NCBI GenBank assembly: GCA_022578965.1
Contig: MU400516.1
Span: 496,001-560,000 of the forward strand
Direction: 5' to 3'
DNA length: 64,000 nucleotides
Source of the DNA: Xylaria sp. FL1777
Taxonomy: Eukaryota; Ascomycota; Sordariomycetes; Xylariales; Xylariaceae
How positions within the stretch are numbered: position 1 is the first letter of the stretch; every line of letters begins with the position of its first letter. Positions 25,381-36,356 of the stretch are shown here, piece after piece. The notes beneath the pieces were generated by a model. That model was not told where the DNA came from and did not search any database. It saw only the letters and a list, made by a program, of their open reading frames with translations. The position numbers were made by a program, and so were the translations under genes.

Positions 25381-27480
25381 ATGGCCTCCAGCTGCGTCTT
25401 TGTCTTGTTCGTTGCTTTCTGCTTGTCCCATGGCCTCGCAAATTCCCACGCCGTCAAGGGATACGACTATGGCCACCATATGAACCTTCGCGTCAACAAG
25501 AGGGACTTTGGCCAGTCCTCCATCGTGAGCAGTCTCCCTCTCGTCGATGGCCAGCCGCAGCCAAGGCTGGATATTCGAGCCCTAGAAAAGAATCATGACC
25601 AATGGAACCTGTACCTTCTCGCTCTTAGCTGGATGCAGTATACGTCGCAGGATTCCCCCTTCTCATGGTACCAGATTGCCGGTAGGTAAAGATTTAAACT
25701 AATAGTAGACTTTGTAATGCTAACACAGAGTAGGTATCCACGGTGCCCCCGGCCTTACCTGGGCTAATGTCGCTCCTCTTCCCGGGAACGATAACATTGG
25801 TTATTGTCACCATGTCTCTATTCTGTTCCCTACATGGCATCGGCCTTATCTGGTCTTGTACGAGGTAAGAGAACTCGAATGGAAGTCTGCCGCTGGGCTA
25901 CGGGGTCATTGGCTGACGGCCACGCTTTAGCAAACCTTGTACAACATAGTTCAGTTCATTGCCTCACTGTGGCCGCCCGAGGAACTTGATAGAGTCCAGA
26001 GTGCTGCCAAAAGATTTAGAATTCCTTACTGGGATTGGGCTGTTGCACCTCCAATCGGAGAGAGCGTGCTTCCTCTTAGCATTGGTGGCTCCTCAACTGT
26101 GAATGTATCTGGCCCTAATGGTATTCAAAATATCTCGAATCCTCTTTTTAGTTTTACTTTCAAGCCGTTTAACGGATCTATATTCCCAGATGCCCCTGTA
26201 AGTCCCCCCGAATATGATGCTATAAAATACAGCGCCGACTAGTATCTTAGTATAATAAATGGAACGAAACGAAGCGCGCCCCATATCCTACTACTGATCC
26301 TAATGCTATCTCCAATAACTCTTTTGTGGCCGCTTCGCTCGATAACCATCTCCCGTCATATCAGCAGCGTCTTTACAACTTGTTCGCAAATTACCCGAAC
26401 TACACGCATTTTAGCAACGAGGGATGGATTGGTCAGAGCAACAACGGCACCTATGACTCCATCGAATCACTCCATGACTCTATCCACACCATTGGGGGTG
26501 GAGGATGGGGTCACCTGGCCATCATTGCATATTCTGCATTCGACCCCTTATTTTTCCTCCATCACGCCAATGTCGACAGGATATTCGCTATGTGGCAGGT
26601 TATCCATAACGACACATACGTGGTTCCCACGGCTGCTGTCTCTGCGACCCACACTGAGAATCAGGGAGCCATTGAGGATATTCGGACTCCGCTGAAGCCC
26701 TTTTTCGTCAATGACACTTCCTTTTGGACGTCAGACATGGTCAGAGACCTCGAGGCTTTCGGTTACACATACGCGGACGTTGCCAATAAGACACGCGAAG
26801 AGGTCGTGGCTACGATTAACCGCCTGTATACAGACTACAGCCCGGCAACGATAACTCTCAGAAGCAATCGAAACTCGCTAGCCTATGCCGGTCAATTAGT
26901 TGACGATCATGCACCGAAAACCATAGCCCAAGAGCATACCCATAAATCAAGGGTCATGGCTTGGCAACACAAATCAGCGGACTATTTTCCTGTGAACTCG
27001 ATCTTTAGGGTCGATTCTAAGGGTGAATTCTATCGCGAATGGATCGCAAACATACAAGTTAAGAAGCATGCATTAAATTGCTCCTTCTTAATCTATCTTT
27101 TCTTGGGAGATGTCCCAGATGACACCTCGTCATGGCAGAGCCTTGATAACCTAGTGGGCTCTCTCGGAGTGTTTGCCAATCATGGTCGGTCGATGAGAGC
27201 TGAACATGGGAAAGTAACCGGAACCATTCCATTGACGTCGGCACTGGTACGTATGGCTGCTGATAAACATGTCTTAAGCCTGGACCCAGAAGACGTTGAA
27301 CCGTTTCTTAAGTCTGCTTTACAGCCGAGGATTGCCCTAGTGGATGGGACTGCTATCGGCGTCAATGAAGTTGATGGGCTCTCCATCAGAATTGTTAGTT
27401 CAATGGTTACAGTTCCGAGGACAGAGGACCAGCTTCCTAAGTGGGGAGAAGTTGAGTCGAATTTTGATCTCGTCGTATAA
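25381..27480 (+). CDS. secreted tyrosinase (type-3 copper monooxygenase/oxidase)
   Basis: Four exons (25381-25681, 25734-25864, 25931-26197, 26251-27480) join in frame to 642 residues. A signal peptide covers about residues 1-22. The CuA site has His103 (IHGAPGLTW), then YCHH with Cys125 and His127 placed for the Cys-His thioether seen in fungal enzymes, then FPTWHRPYL with His136. The CuB site has ESLHDSIH (His308, His312) and FLHHANVDRI (His337/338). The C-terminal 200 residues form the usual capping domain (IFRVDSKGEFYREWIANIQV), removed on activation in related enzymes. The enzyme oxidises phenols to quinones, for melanin or phenolic detoxification. Many NXT/NXS sites are consistent with secretion. 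Some tyrosinase-like proteins in this group act on other phenols or peptides, so the substrate is open. The next gene is unrelated. Confidence 0.95.
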
Positions 27481-28288
27481 TACTTGGCTGTCGTTACTTT
27501 CTTCAGCATGCCCATTGGCACTACGAGGGGAAATTAGAACTGGCTTTAGAGTTTATTTGGTTTTTTTGATTTCATGTCCATATCTGGAGCTCAATGAAGA
27601 GTAACCTTTCTTCAATTACCGTATAGCTCTTAATAATGAGCCTAATTATAGAGTCCTACAATATTGTGAATTGATATTTAGGTTATTTGTTCTTTAGTCT
27701 TGTTCAATTCCCAAGCAATGATCATATAAATAAATTCCGTTGATCGTGACCACTATTAACCTAGAGTTAGATCGGACGCAGTGAGAAGCAGAATTAAATG
27801 TCTCTTATATATTATCCTACTAGTTTCCTTTTGAGCAAGAAAGAGAAAACTTTAGAATAAAGGATAACTGCAGTACGAAATAGCAAGGTGCATCTTGCAC
27901 ATACAGGACTATTACTGTGGTAAAACTGTGGCAAGCGTTTCGCGAGACTTGCTTGTCACAAGTCACTAGCTCAGTATTCTGCCACCATGATAAGGAGACA
28001 ACGTTCATCACTGGAAGTGCAGCATTACAACTGAAAAATGTGTTCATTCACTTTTGTGATTGTTTTGAACGGTACCTAGGTAGCTTAGGCCTTAGGGCAT
28101 TCTGTTGCCCCGGGACTGAATAAGGTAACCGGATAAGCGGTTGCTTCAGCTCCTAAGGCATTCCCTCTTGTTCCTATGTATTTTTATTCACCCCGAGGGC
28201 TTGTTTCAACAGATTTCTATGGAATTTCTCTGTTTCTATTAGACAAGGAATGGAGCTCTATCAAGATTCAGGATGAACACAAAACACC
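27481..28288. other. intergenic
   Basis: No gene is supported. The first 300 bp are AT-rich 3' flank of the tyrosinase gene. A GGTACCTAGGTAG word occurs near 28072. The last part is the promoter and leader of the next gene. Confidence 0.55.
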
Positions 28289-29166
28289 ATGGCTCAATCC
28301 CAACCTCAAGGTTCGTTAAACCATCTACGTTCATCCTCACTCACCATCTTGACTACGAGTCACTACTTGTGACTAGTAGTCAGTACACATTATGCTAACG
28401 TGCATGTAAAGAGACCTTACATGTTCCTTTAACCAGCTTAGAGCCTTTGCACACCCTCAACGCTTATCGGGCTGCGCTCGGACTCGGACCGTCCAAAAAC
28501 CTCATAAGTAGCACAACCGGTACGCTGGAAATTCCACAAGAAAACAGCCTAGCATACCAAGGGAACACCGCACTCCGCCGCAACATCTGCGCCCCGATCC
28601 CGAACGAGCTGAACTGTCGACTATGGATCACCGGCCTGCCAGCAACATGCACCGTGAACCAGCTCCTAGGATGCATAAGAGGCATCGGGCCGATATACGC
28701 CTGCCACATCACGAAGCCGAACTCGACGGGTGCGAAGGTATGGGAGACGGCGGCGGCGTCCCTGACGTTCTTCACCGCCGAGGCCGCGAACCGCTTCCTC
28801 GAGCAAGACGCCCTGCACCCCTTCACCGTCGCAGACCACAGGACCAAGATCGTGCGCCACAGGATCCGCACTGAATCCGTTAATGTCAACGGCCGCTCGC
28901 GCGTCCTCCGCATCGTGGGCGACCCCCGCATCGTCCACCCGGACTACCTCGCCCGCGTCTTCACCCACGACTGGACCGTCCGCTTCGACACCGACTACGT
29001 CCAGTTCACCCCGGACGCCGACGGCGGTGCCGCCAACGAGATCATCTGGGCCTTTGGCAGCTTCCGCGCCCAGGCCCACACCATCTGCATGAACATCAAC
29101 AAGGCCTTCGTCGGCCGCGCCCAGGCTATTTACGTCGCTGATCCGTGTGTGCTGGAGAGCTGCTGA
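28289..29166 (+). CDS. uncharacterised protein with RRM-like fold and LNxYRxxLGLG N-terminal motif
   Basis: A 22 nt first exon (28289-28310) is joined to 28442-29166 across a 131 bp intron (GTTCGT, branch TTAAC, acceptor TTAG), giving 248 residues. The N-terminus reads EPLHTLNAYRAALGLGPSKN, a motif also found in the convergent gene at 29730-30804. Residues of about 66-130 look like an RNA-recognition motif: LWITGLP in the RNP2 position, and ASLTFFTAEAANRFL, where Phe-rich RNP1 is expected. The second half is a mixed alpha/beta domain with no motif I know. From about 28740 the DNA becomes strikingly GC-rich at third positions compared with the neighbours. The function is unknown; RNA binding is an inference from a weak match, and the aromatic RNP1 pattern is not canonical. 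Confidence 0.72.
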
Positions 29167-29729
29167 GATGGTAGGTGATTACGCTTTTGCTGGGAGATGT
29201 CTTGGGGCGAGGGGTGTGGAGGACTGTGTATAGGTACAAAAGGGGGGGGGTTCGGGTTGGGGTTGGCGCTTTTGTCATTATAGAGGTTTTTAGTAATACA
29301 TTGTGAGCAGGTGGTGAGAACATTGCGTGCGCCGTTTTGGTTTTTGTGCTCGTGCCCTTGCTCTTTTCGCCCCTGTGAGTGTTGCCGATTTTTTACTTTC
29401 TGTCACTCCTACCGAGGGCGGGAAAGTATTGCGTATCGTGGTATTATTATGCTACATGGTGATGGGAGTGATTAAAGTTCACGTGAAAGGCTTTGTGAAT
29501 TGTGTGTTACTGCAGGCTGTCAGATGCTGTATGTATTATCGAGCATACTTGGGTACGTATATACAATGATCATTGCTATTTCGCTAATGGTCTTAAAGAC
29601 ACTCGCTGACTAGCTTTATTTATGTATATGCGTTTCTTTGTTGCTTGCGTAGCCGTAGCATCCAGAAATGATCCCCAAACTCGACCACCCAAAGAAACCC
29701 CTCGCCACTATCCACAAGAGAGGTACTCT
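29167..29729. other. intergenic, convergent gene ends
   Basis: Between the 3' ends of two convergent genes. It contains a G-run near 29242 and no gene. Confidence 0.6.
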
Positions 29730-30804
29730 CTAATCATCCGCTATCATATAGTCTCCATTGGTGTTGCACCCATTTGCATCACCCATCTGATAGGCATGCT
29801 CGCTCTGATAAGAAGTTGATGAGTAAGGGCTGCCGCTGTTGCTACTTGGGATCTGACAGTAAGACAGCAGAGGAGAGCTGTCACTGCTGTCGCTGCTGTC
29901 ATCTCCTGTAGGGAAGAATCTGGACTTGCGAGGCAGCGAGTCCCAAAAGTCCACCCTCGCCATCTCTGCAAATCTAGAAAAGAATGGATCTTCGGAATAG
30001 TAGAAAGGTCTAGGGGTTGGAGGCTGGAGGTCTGAAATTGATGACAGGCTTTGTCCTCTGTTGGACCTTCGAGGGCGGAAAAGAATTGCAGTGACCACCT
30101 TGTGGACTTCGCGCCGGTATTCTTTTCGCACTTGTTCCATATAATCACCGCGATCGCGGGATTGGCGGTCTAGGGACTCTTCGCGTTTTCTCGTGTCATA
30201 TTCGCGGACCATGACAGGATCGTAGTTGTTGATGGCGCTGGCCATGAGGTTGTGAGAGGCCCCGAGACCCAGGCTACGTCGATACTCGTTCAGGAACGCC
30301 AGCGAGTCGAGATTGAGGATAGGAACTTCCATCAGCACTATGATCACTGTTAGAGGGGAAATCCACAATCAAATACTAGTTAGGCGAAAGTAGGACCTGT
30401 GAAAGGATTGATGCCCGGATATTAGGGAGAAGCCAACTCACTGGACTGAGGAGTGTTCTGGTAGCTGTTCTCCGCCTGCAGACCACCATCGTCGCCTTGA
30501 ATCTGGCCATTCTCGTCCTGGATTCGTCGACGTCTGTCACGAGCTTGATTCCTCGTGTTAGTAATTGCTACCCTGTTCCGGTTGGGGATCATCTCTACAT
30601 ACCTCTAGAAAGAGGGACTTGCTTGATCTTTTGCAAGATTCGGGGCCTGGTAGGCACGACCGGATCGGCCGCAATGAAACGATGCTCTTAATTCCGAATG
30701 AGTATGTTAGTGCTCTCCATCTTGGACGATAAAAATGAGTCAATTCACTAACCTTCAAAAAGACCCAGGCCGCTATCAAACAGCTCCAGCGGATTCCACT
30801 CCAT
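29730..30804 (-). CDS. uncharacterised protein sharing the LNxYRxxLGLG motif; exon 2/3 junction unresolved
   Basis: The exons I can place are 30804-30753 (MEWNPLELFDSG), 30686-30603 (RFIAADPVVPTRPRILQKIK), a third ending at 30442 (ARDRRRRIQDENGQIQ), and 30346-29730. Introns 1 and 3 have clean signals and matching phases. Between exons 2 and 3 the natural 51 bp intron (GTATGT, branch ACTAAC, acceptor GAG) puts exon 3 out of frame. An acceptor at GGTAG (exon 3 from 30567) keeps the frame but makes a 35 bp intron, too short for a normal one. The last exon carries DSLAFLNEYRRSLGLGASHN, then charged helical sequence (EQVRKEYRREVHKVV) and a Ser-rich tail (DDSSDSSDSSPL). The function is unknown. The motif shared with the gene at 28289 suggests a common ancestor or partner surface. 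Either the junction uses unusual splicing or the gene has a small indel. Confidence 0.6.
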
Positions 30805-31519
30805 TATGTTGGTAGCTGTGTAAGCAAATCCAAAACTGACTCGACAAACAAAATAGGAGGTATAAGGATAGCGTATGAAAAGAAGCTAGATGAGAAAGGC
30901 TTAGAGTTCTAGCGAGAGAGCCGTTCACGAGCTTATATATTTAGATAGCTTCAAGATGGGAGGTGTGCTGGTGCTCACAAGGTTTGTATTCACCCCATTA
31001 GGATTAAATCATATTGGAAGCATGTTCATTACGAGCTAATCGCAACTGAAATGGTAGCAGTTAGTAATGCCATATCGATAAATATTGTTTGTCAATGGCT
31101 AAAAGGATCAATGGCGAGCCCCCGAGTGATAAAGTATAATGGGAAAGCACCTTATGAACTCCTTAGCATTCTATAATTCTTCTTTTGGAAGCTAAGATAC
31201 ATTAATCCTTGGATTCAATTTCCTGGTTGTTGTTTTTCTATTCCCTAGTAATATTGTATTCCATTGATATCATTCTCACCAAGTATATTCAACGACGTGC
31301 TGGGCGACGTTTCTGACTGTACGGAATCAATGGCTTCTACTTCTGGTATGAGCGTGAGGCCATCTGCGAGCAGCTCATGATATGAGTCAATGATAACACT
31401 AGGTCTTTGATCGGGTATCTTATTAACTCGCACCTGCTCAAGGGAACATCGTTGTTCAACAGGCTTGGACATTAAGCTTTGACTGAGTCACAATGGCCAA
31501 ATTTAAGAATTTTGTTGCG

Positions 31520-31577
31520 CACATTGTAATACAATGCTCGGGAAACAGCACATTGTAATACAATGCTCGGGAAACAG
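31520..31577. repeat. 2 x 29 bp perfect tandem duplication
   Basis: Two identical 29 bp copies abut (31520-31548 and 31549-31577), each starting CACATTGTAATACAATGCTC. Each copy contains a small palindrome (CATTGTAATACAATG). The perfect identity inside otherwise decayed AT-rich DNA points to a recent event. Confidence 0.9.
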
Positions 31578-34500
31578 CACAACTACATACTACAGTCCTT
31601 CCAGCTTAGCACGAGGACGACAGCAGCTGCTGCAAGCTTCAGCCATAATGTTGAAAATGACCCTTTTGTTTATTATAGATTATTATGACATTCCCTTCTT
31701 CTACAATGTCTCGCCAAACTTCACGGCAGGCACACCTGCTAGTATCGTGTGTAAAGGGGTTACTATTATATAGCTTAGTTGAAAGAAAAGAAGTATCATA
31801 GAACCTAAATGATCAAGCACTAATGTAAGATGAAGTCTGAAGATCACTAAAGTCCTTAAGAACTAATATGCCCGATGTAAAAGATAGGATGAGAACCGGT
31901 AGGTTTGAGCTAATACTTATCAGGACACGCGTACGCGATGCTTCTCTCCCTCTTGCTGTTGGCCCCCGTGTCATGTAACTGCAAAGAACATAGACAGTAA
32001 TTTTATATTATATGAGCAATCACTGCTAGCTAGGTAGTATGTATTAATTCCAAGCCTTTATGTAGTCATACCTATTCACAATATACCCGTTTTACCCATC
32101 CTGACACTCCAGACCATCAAATGGATCTGCCCACCATAGTTCCTTGGTATTGTATGTAGACTAGATATCGATTTAAACTTCGTGGCGTATTTTCGTCGGC
32201 GATCTCGAGATTGGTATATGGTTGGGGCTAGAGAGTGAACCTATCAGAATTGTGCATTGATGAATAACAATCCCATAGGTAGGGTGTGACAAGGAGATAT
32301 AGTGCCTCGGATACTGGCTGGCCCGTAGCATGTGGTTAAGGAATAACGTTGCATGCGGCTGAAGTGTATCCCTTATTCGTGAACTATATATAAGATCGAA
32401 GTAACAACCCGAGTACCAATCATTGACCATGGCTGAGAAGTACCCAGATATTCCCACCACTATTTCTCTGGCCAGTCTCTTATAGTTTCCATCTGTCATG
32501 GTGTCACACGGCAACTATTCATCAGTGGTGCTACAAGGCTTGCATTTCTTTGCAGTTACTATGTAGACAATATCTAAATTACTGATATTTAGTATGGGTA
32601 TAACGTTGACATATTCTAGGTATGCGTAAATAATGTCGAGATCCCTGCAACATATACACAATTCTCCCTTTCTTCTCTTTGTCGCGTGACGGTTAGTGAC
32701 TATTTTTAGACTAAAAAAAGAAATATCTATGTATCACATACTTTATAACCTGTCGCTGTGCATGTTACAAGATGCTCCGACTGCTGGGCGGGTTATCTAA
32801 GCCACCATATCGGAACGAGAACTCGTGACATATGGGTTTTGGAGTAAGTAGGCATGCCTCATGCATATATTAATTTTAGGAGACCTCGTCAGGGAATTTT
32901 CGTCGCGTGCCCAATTCGACCTGTGGGCGTATGCAGGGGAGGCTGTGCTGATATTGTAAACCCCTGAAACGCTGACCGAGACAACACCACCGCAGGATTA
33001 AATGCAACTTCGAATAATTCTTTCCTGAGATCGTAATCATCAGGAAATAAACAATACTGTCTGTTTGAAGGATTGTTTCCCTAAGGATTTGTTGTATGGG
33101 AGCTGGTATCGAGAAAATAAGGTACTCGTCAGACAGCGCGGACCGGGTTCTCAAACCGGAGCAGTCAGGGCTGCCCTAGCAGTCATAAATTGAGGTGTCT
33201 ATTGTAACAGCTAGATTTTGAGTGAGAAGTACGGTGAAGAGACGTTAACGCGACCAAAATCACTGTATCCTACGAGAATGAAATTGGCGGCCTGCTCTAG
33301 GCGGCAGCGGGGTCGTAGGTAGGCTTGGAGAGGCGAATAACCTGTCTTCATTGTACCTTTTCATTCTGCTTTACATATGAACACACCGATGGTGGGCTAT
33401 GCGCTGCCATTCGAATACCATAGTTCATTACATCGTGGTTATGATACTGCGAGATGAATGGTACCGGAGAGGGGCAATGGGCATATGGGTTGGCTAGGAT
33501 ACTCATTCTTGCCATGCTTGATCGTTTGAGGAATGGAATGGAGGGCATATGCATGTCAGATCCGGCAGATGGCATGCGACAACGTTTGGAAGCAATCGAC
33601 CCATGCGTGCGGAGGTGGCCTGGGCGAATGAGAGAAATAAACGGCCGGGGAAACAGAGGATCGTATTAGTCCAAATAGTGTTGAGACAGTCTCACAGCGG
33701 CACATCTTATATCGGTACATCGTTCCCTTTCTTACCGATTTGGCCGAGTCATGACTGACTCTTGGGACAATCAATTGAGAAAGCCCCTACGAGGGCCACC
33801 GAGATTCTCGAGTCTGGCGGTATGTGATTGGTATCGAACGGTGTTGTTCCCTGGGATGCAACCGCATAGCGAAAAAGCTACAGTACCAATGCCAAGGCCG
33901 TTTAGATGGCCTCCCAGCGCATCGAGCTTGCGAAGCGAAATATGATGGAATAGTGCGTGGCTTGCTGTTGTGCTTCCACATGTGAACGGTTGACGGAGAT
34001 CATATGCCGTATCGACTCACCCTGTCGACGCCCCCTTGAGGCAGCGGCCGTTTTCTCCTTCCCCACGCGGTCGAAGAAAAACCCTGGAGTGCTACGCTAG
34101 ATGGTATGTGGCTGGAACGGTCTACTTTACCGAGACCGTGGGCTGGAATGGCGCGACTTGAGAACAACCCTGCCACTACACCAGGTATCTATCTTGCAGT
34201 AGACAGGCACACTGCCTACATGTAGTATGTATATGTTCAATACCTGGACTGAAGAGTGAAGAGTTGGGGTCTCCCGAAGAATACGGATGGGCGATATAAG
34301 AGGGATCAACAACGCCCAAAGATAGCGCAGATGAACCCATGCGAAACTCCGAGTCATGGCTATCAACCAACGTGAAGCCAGAAGACAGTCAGTTGAGCAT
34401 ACTGTACAGGCTCTCCTGATAAATGATATGGGGCAGTACTAAAACACCAGGATGTGTTTCCAGGAAGACTGGTTTTACTGACATTGGACTTCGAGGCTCA

Positions 34501-35779
34501 TGATTGGTCGGCCTGTTATTAAGAGTTTGGTCGCTTGGGAGTATGGTTCCAGTCTAACAGACTGAAAGAAAGGCTGATTCAGCCGGCTTTGCCTTGGGGT
34601 AGCATCGCATTAGGAAGAAATAGAGAGCTGGAGACAAAACGCGCAATTCCATACGCAACTCAATCATATCATACCACCTACCTACCTTGTACCTACCTCG
34701 TATCTACCTAGGGAGGTACGTATAGGAGGTTGGTATCACAGATTCAACGTCGGTTGTTGTAGAACCTATTGCAGACTAGGTATAAGTACCTTACTGGACA
34801 TAGCACGCTGCTAGTCTGACCAGTGTAAGCAGGTGGGTCTCCATGTACTCACTACCCGCTCCCGCTCCCTACTAAGTACACCAATACTCGCTGTAGTGTT
34901 TCTGGGCACTGGCTCTTGGCATTAACTGCCTTGCGCTAGTACACTAGGTACCAGATATCAGGTACCTAAAGGTATTCTCTACTGCTGCCCACTGTGGCCC
35001 TCTTTCCAAGCAAGGTATTGGTGACTTTGACTACCTACCAGGTATATTTATATTAGCATCCTTCAATAAGACGCAGACATTTGAAGTTCGGTGTTATTTG
35101 AATCTCTGATTCAGCCTCTATCTTTTTTGCCAGTCGAATTCCTGAATATTGCGGTAAGCACCTGCTGCACAGTACTTTACATACTTAATAGGTAGGTGTG
35201 TGCACGTAGTACTGTAGCCTGTAGGTGTCTGATACAGTCTTCATTTTAGTGCAAGATAGATAATGCAGGTTTATATCGGATAAGCCCCCCCACACACACA
35301 CCACTACCATAACCCTCCCGATCAATACCGACTACCGCTACAAGTTGCTACTGCACCAGCACCCGTTTCTCTTCATGTCTACTGCGTAGGTAGGTTAGTG
35401 TATTTGCTACATGTAGATATGCTATTTCTAATGCCCCCACGGCATTTAGATTGGGCTCACTCATCTTGCACGGACTCCACCAGTTCTTCTGGAAGACACA
35501 GCTTCGATTCCGCTAAATTACCTAGTCTACACTAGATAGATAGTTGACTTCTGATATGTCATACGGTTTCATAATCAATCCACGAGCATATCGGCCTTGC
35601 CCGTGTATTCATACTGATATTGCCAGTAAGGTATTGTCTCCTTTTGGTCCAATACTCATGCCCTTGCACCGACCTAGGAAGTGCGTGTGCGAGGCTATTG
35701 GTCCGCTGGACTGGGCATAGGGGGCAACCGACGAAAACAGCCAGTGTATTGGACCGGGTGCTGAGCGCTGGATGTTGAG

Positions 35780-35830
35780 TGCTGAATGCAGAGCGTCCAG
35801 CGCTGAATGCAGAGCGTCCAGCGCTGAATG
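35780..35830. repeat. 21 bp tandem repeat, about 2.4 copies
   Basis: The copies are 35780-35800, 35801-35821 and a partial one from 35822, with unit CGCTGAATGCAGAGCGTCCA plus G. The first copy differs at one base. The 21 bp period keeps frame on the minus strand, where it encodes a 7-residue repeat in an open frame of doubtful status. Confidence 0.85.
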
Positions 35831-36356
35831 TGCGATGTGACGGTGACCATACCGGTACCATCATGGATGACGCTGACCGCGTTACCGCTGATTCGATGCG
35901 CAGGAGACCTCCTTCTAGAACGAGGACTCTAAACGTCGGCCCAATACTACGCTGACGATTCCTACACTCTCCTCGTTCTATCATATTGACCTGGTCCAAG
36001 TAGCATTGCAGGAGATTGGTGCACCACAGTGTACGCCTTGCTGCTATCTGCGGACAGCGACTGTGATCAGGTTGCTTTTCTCGGCGCCTCGGATGCATCC
36101 CATTCCCCTGCTGTTGGTGGTGAGACACTACATCGTAGTGTAATGGTAAAGCCTTGGCATTTCCCATCCTCTCATATTACCCATCTCCTATACCCCTCTG
36201 CATAGGTAATCGATCTTACTTTCTCGACTCTACATATTCTACACATACCGGCAGTCTTACACTCGGGATAGTCTTGAATTCGAAGCCACCTCGGTCATCC
36301 CATTTTGGTACCCCTTTGCTGATACTCGCCGAAGCCTCTCACGGCCGACCGCCAAA

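Larger units (their letters stand above)
30805..36356. other. 5.5 kb gene desert
   Basis: No gene could be supported. 30900-33200 is AT-rich and stop-dense and resembles an old repeat island. A 75-codon ATG frame on the minus strand (31245-31472) and a frame of about 110 codons (32173-32514, minus) have no recognisable features. 33300-34400 is less AT-rich but still without a protein-like frame. From 34670 to 35420 TACCTAC/GTAGGTA words are frequent. A minus-strand frame of 202 codons at 35559-36167 is open, but its composition is irregular and it contains the 21 bp tandem repeat, so it may be chance or an orphan. The last 200 bp are the leader of the ammonium transporter. Tandem repeats are listed separately. 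Confidence 0.5.

Noticed and set aside
32173..32514. Minus frame of about 110 codons
   Set aside because: It begins on a non-ATG codon, has no motif and lies in AT-rich DNA.
36129..36165. tRNA-like A box (TAGTGTAATGGT) upstream of the ammonium transporter
   Set aside because: The following sequence does not form D, anticodon or T arms and lacks a B box, so it is chance similarity.
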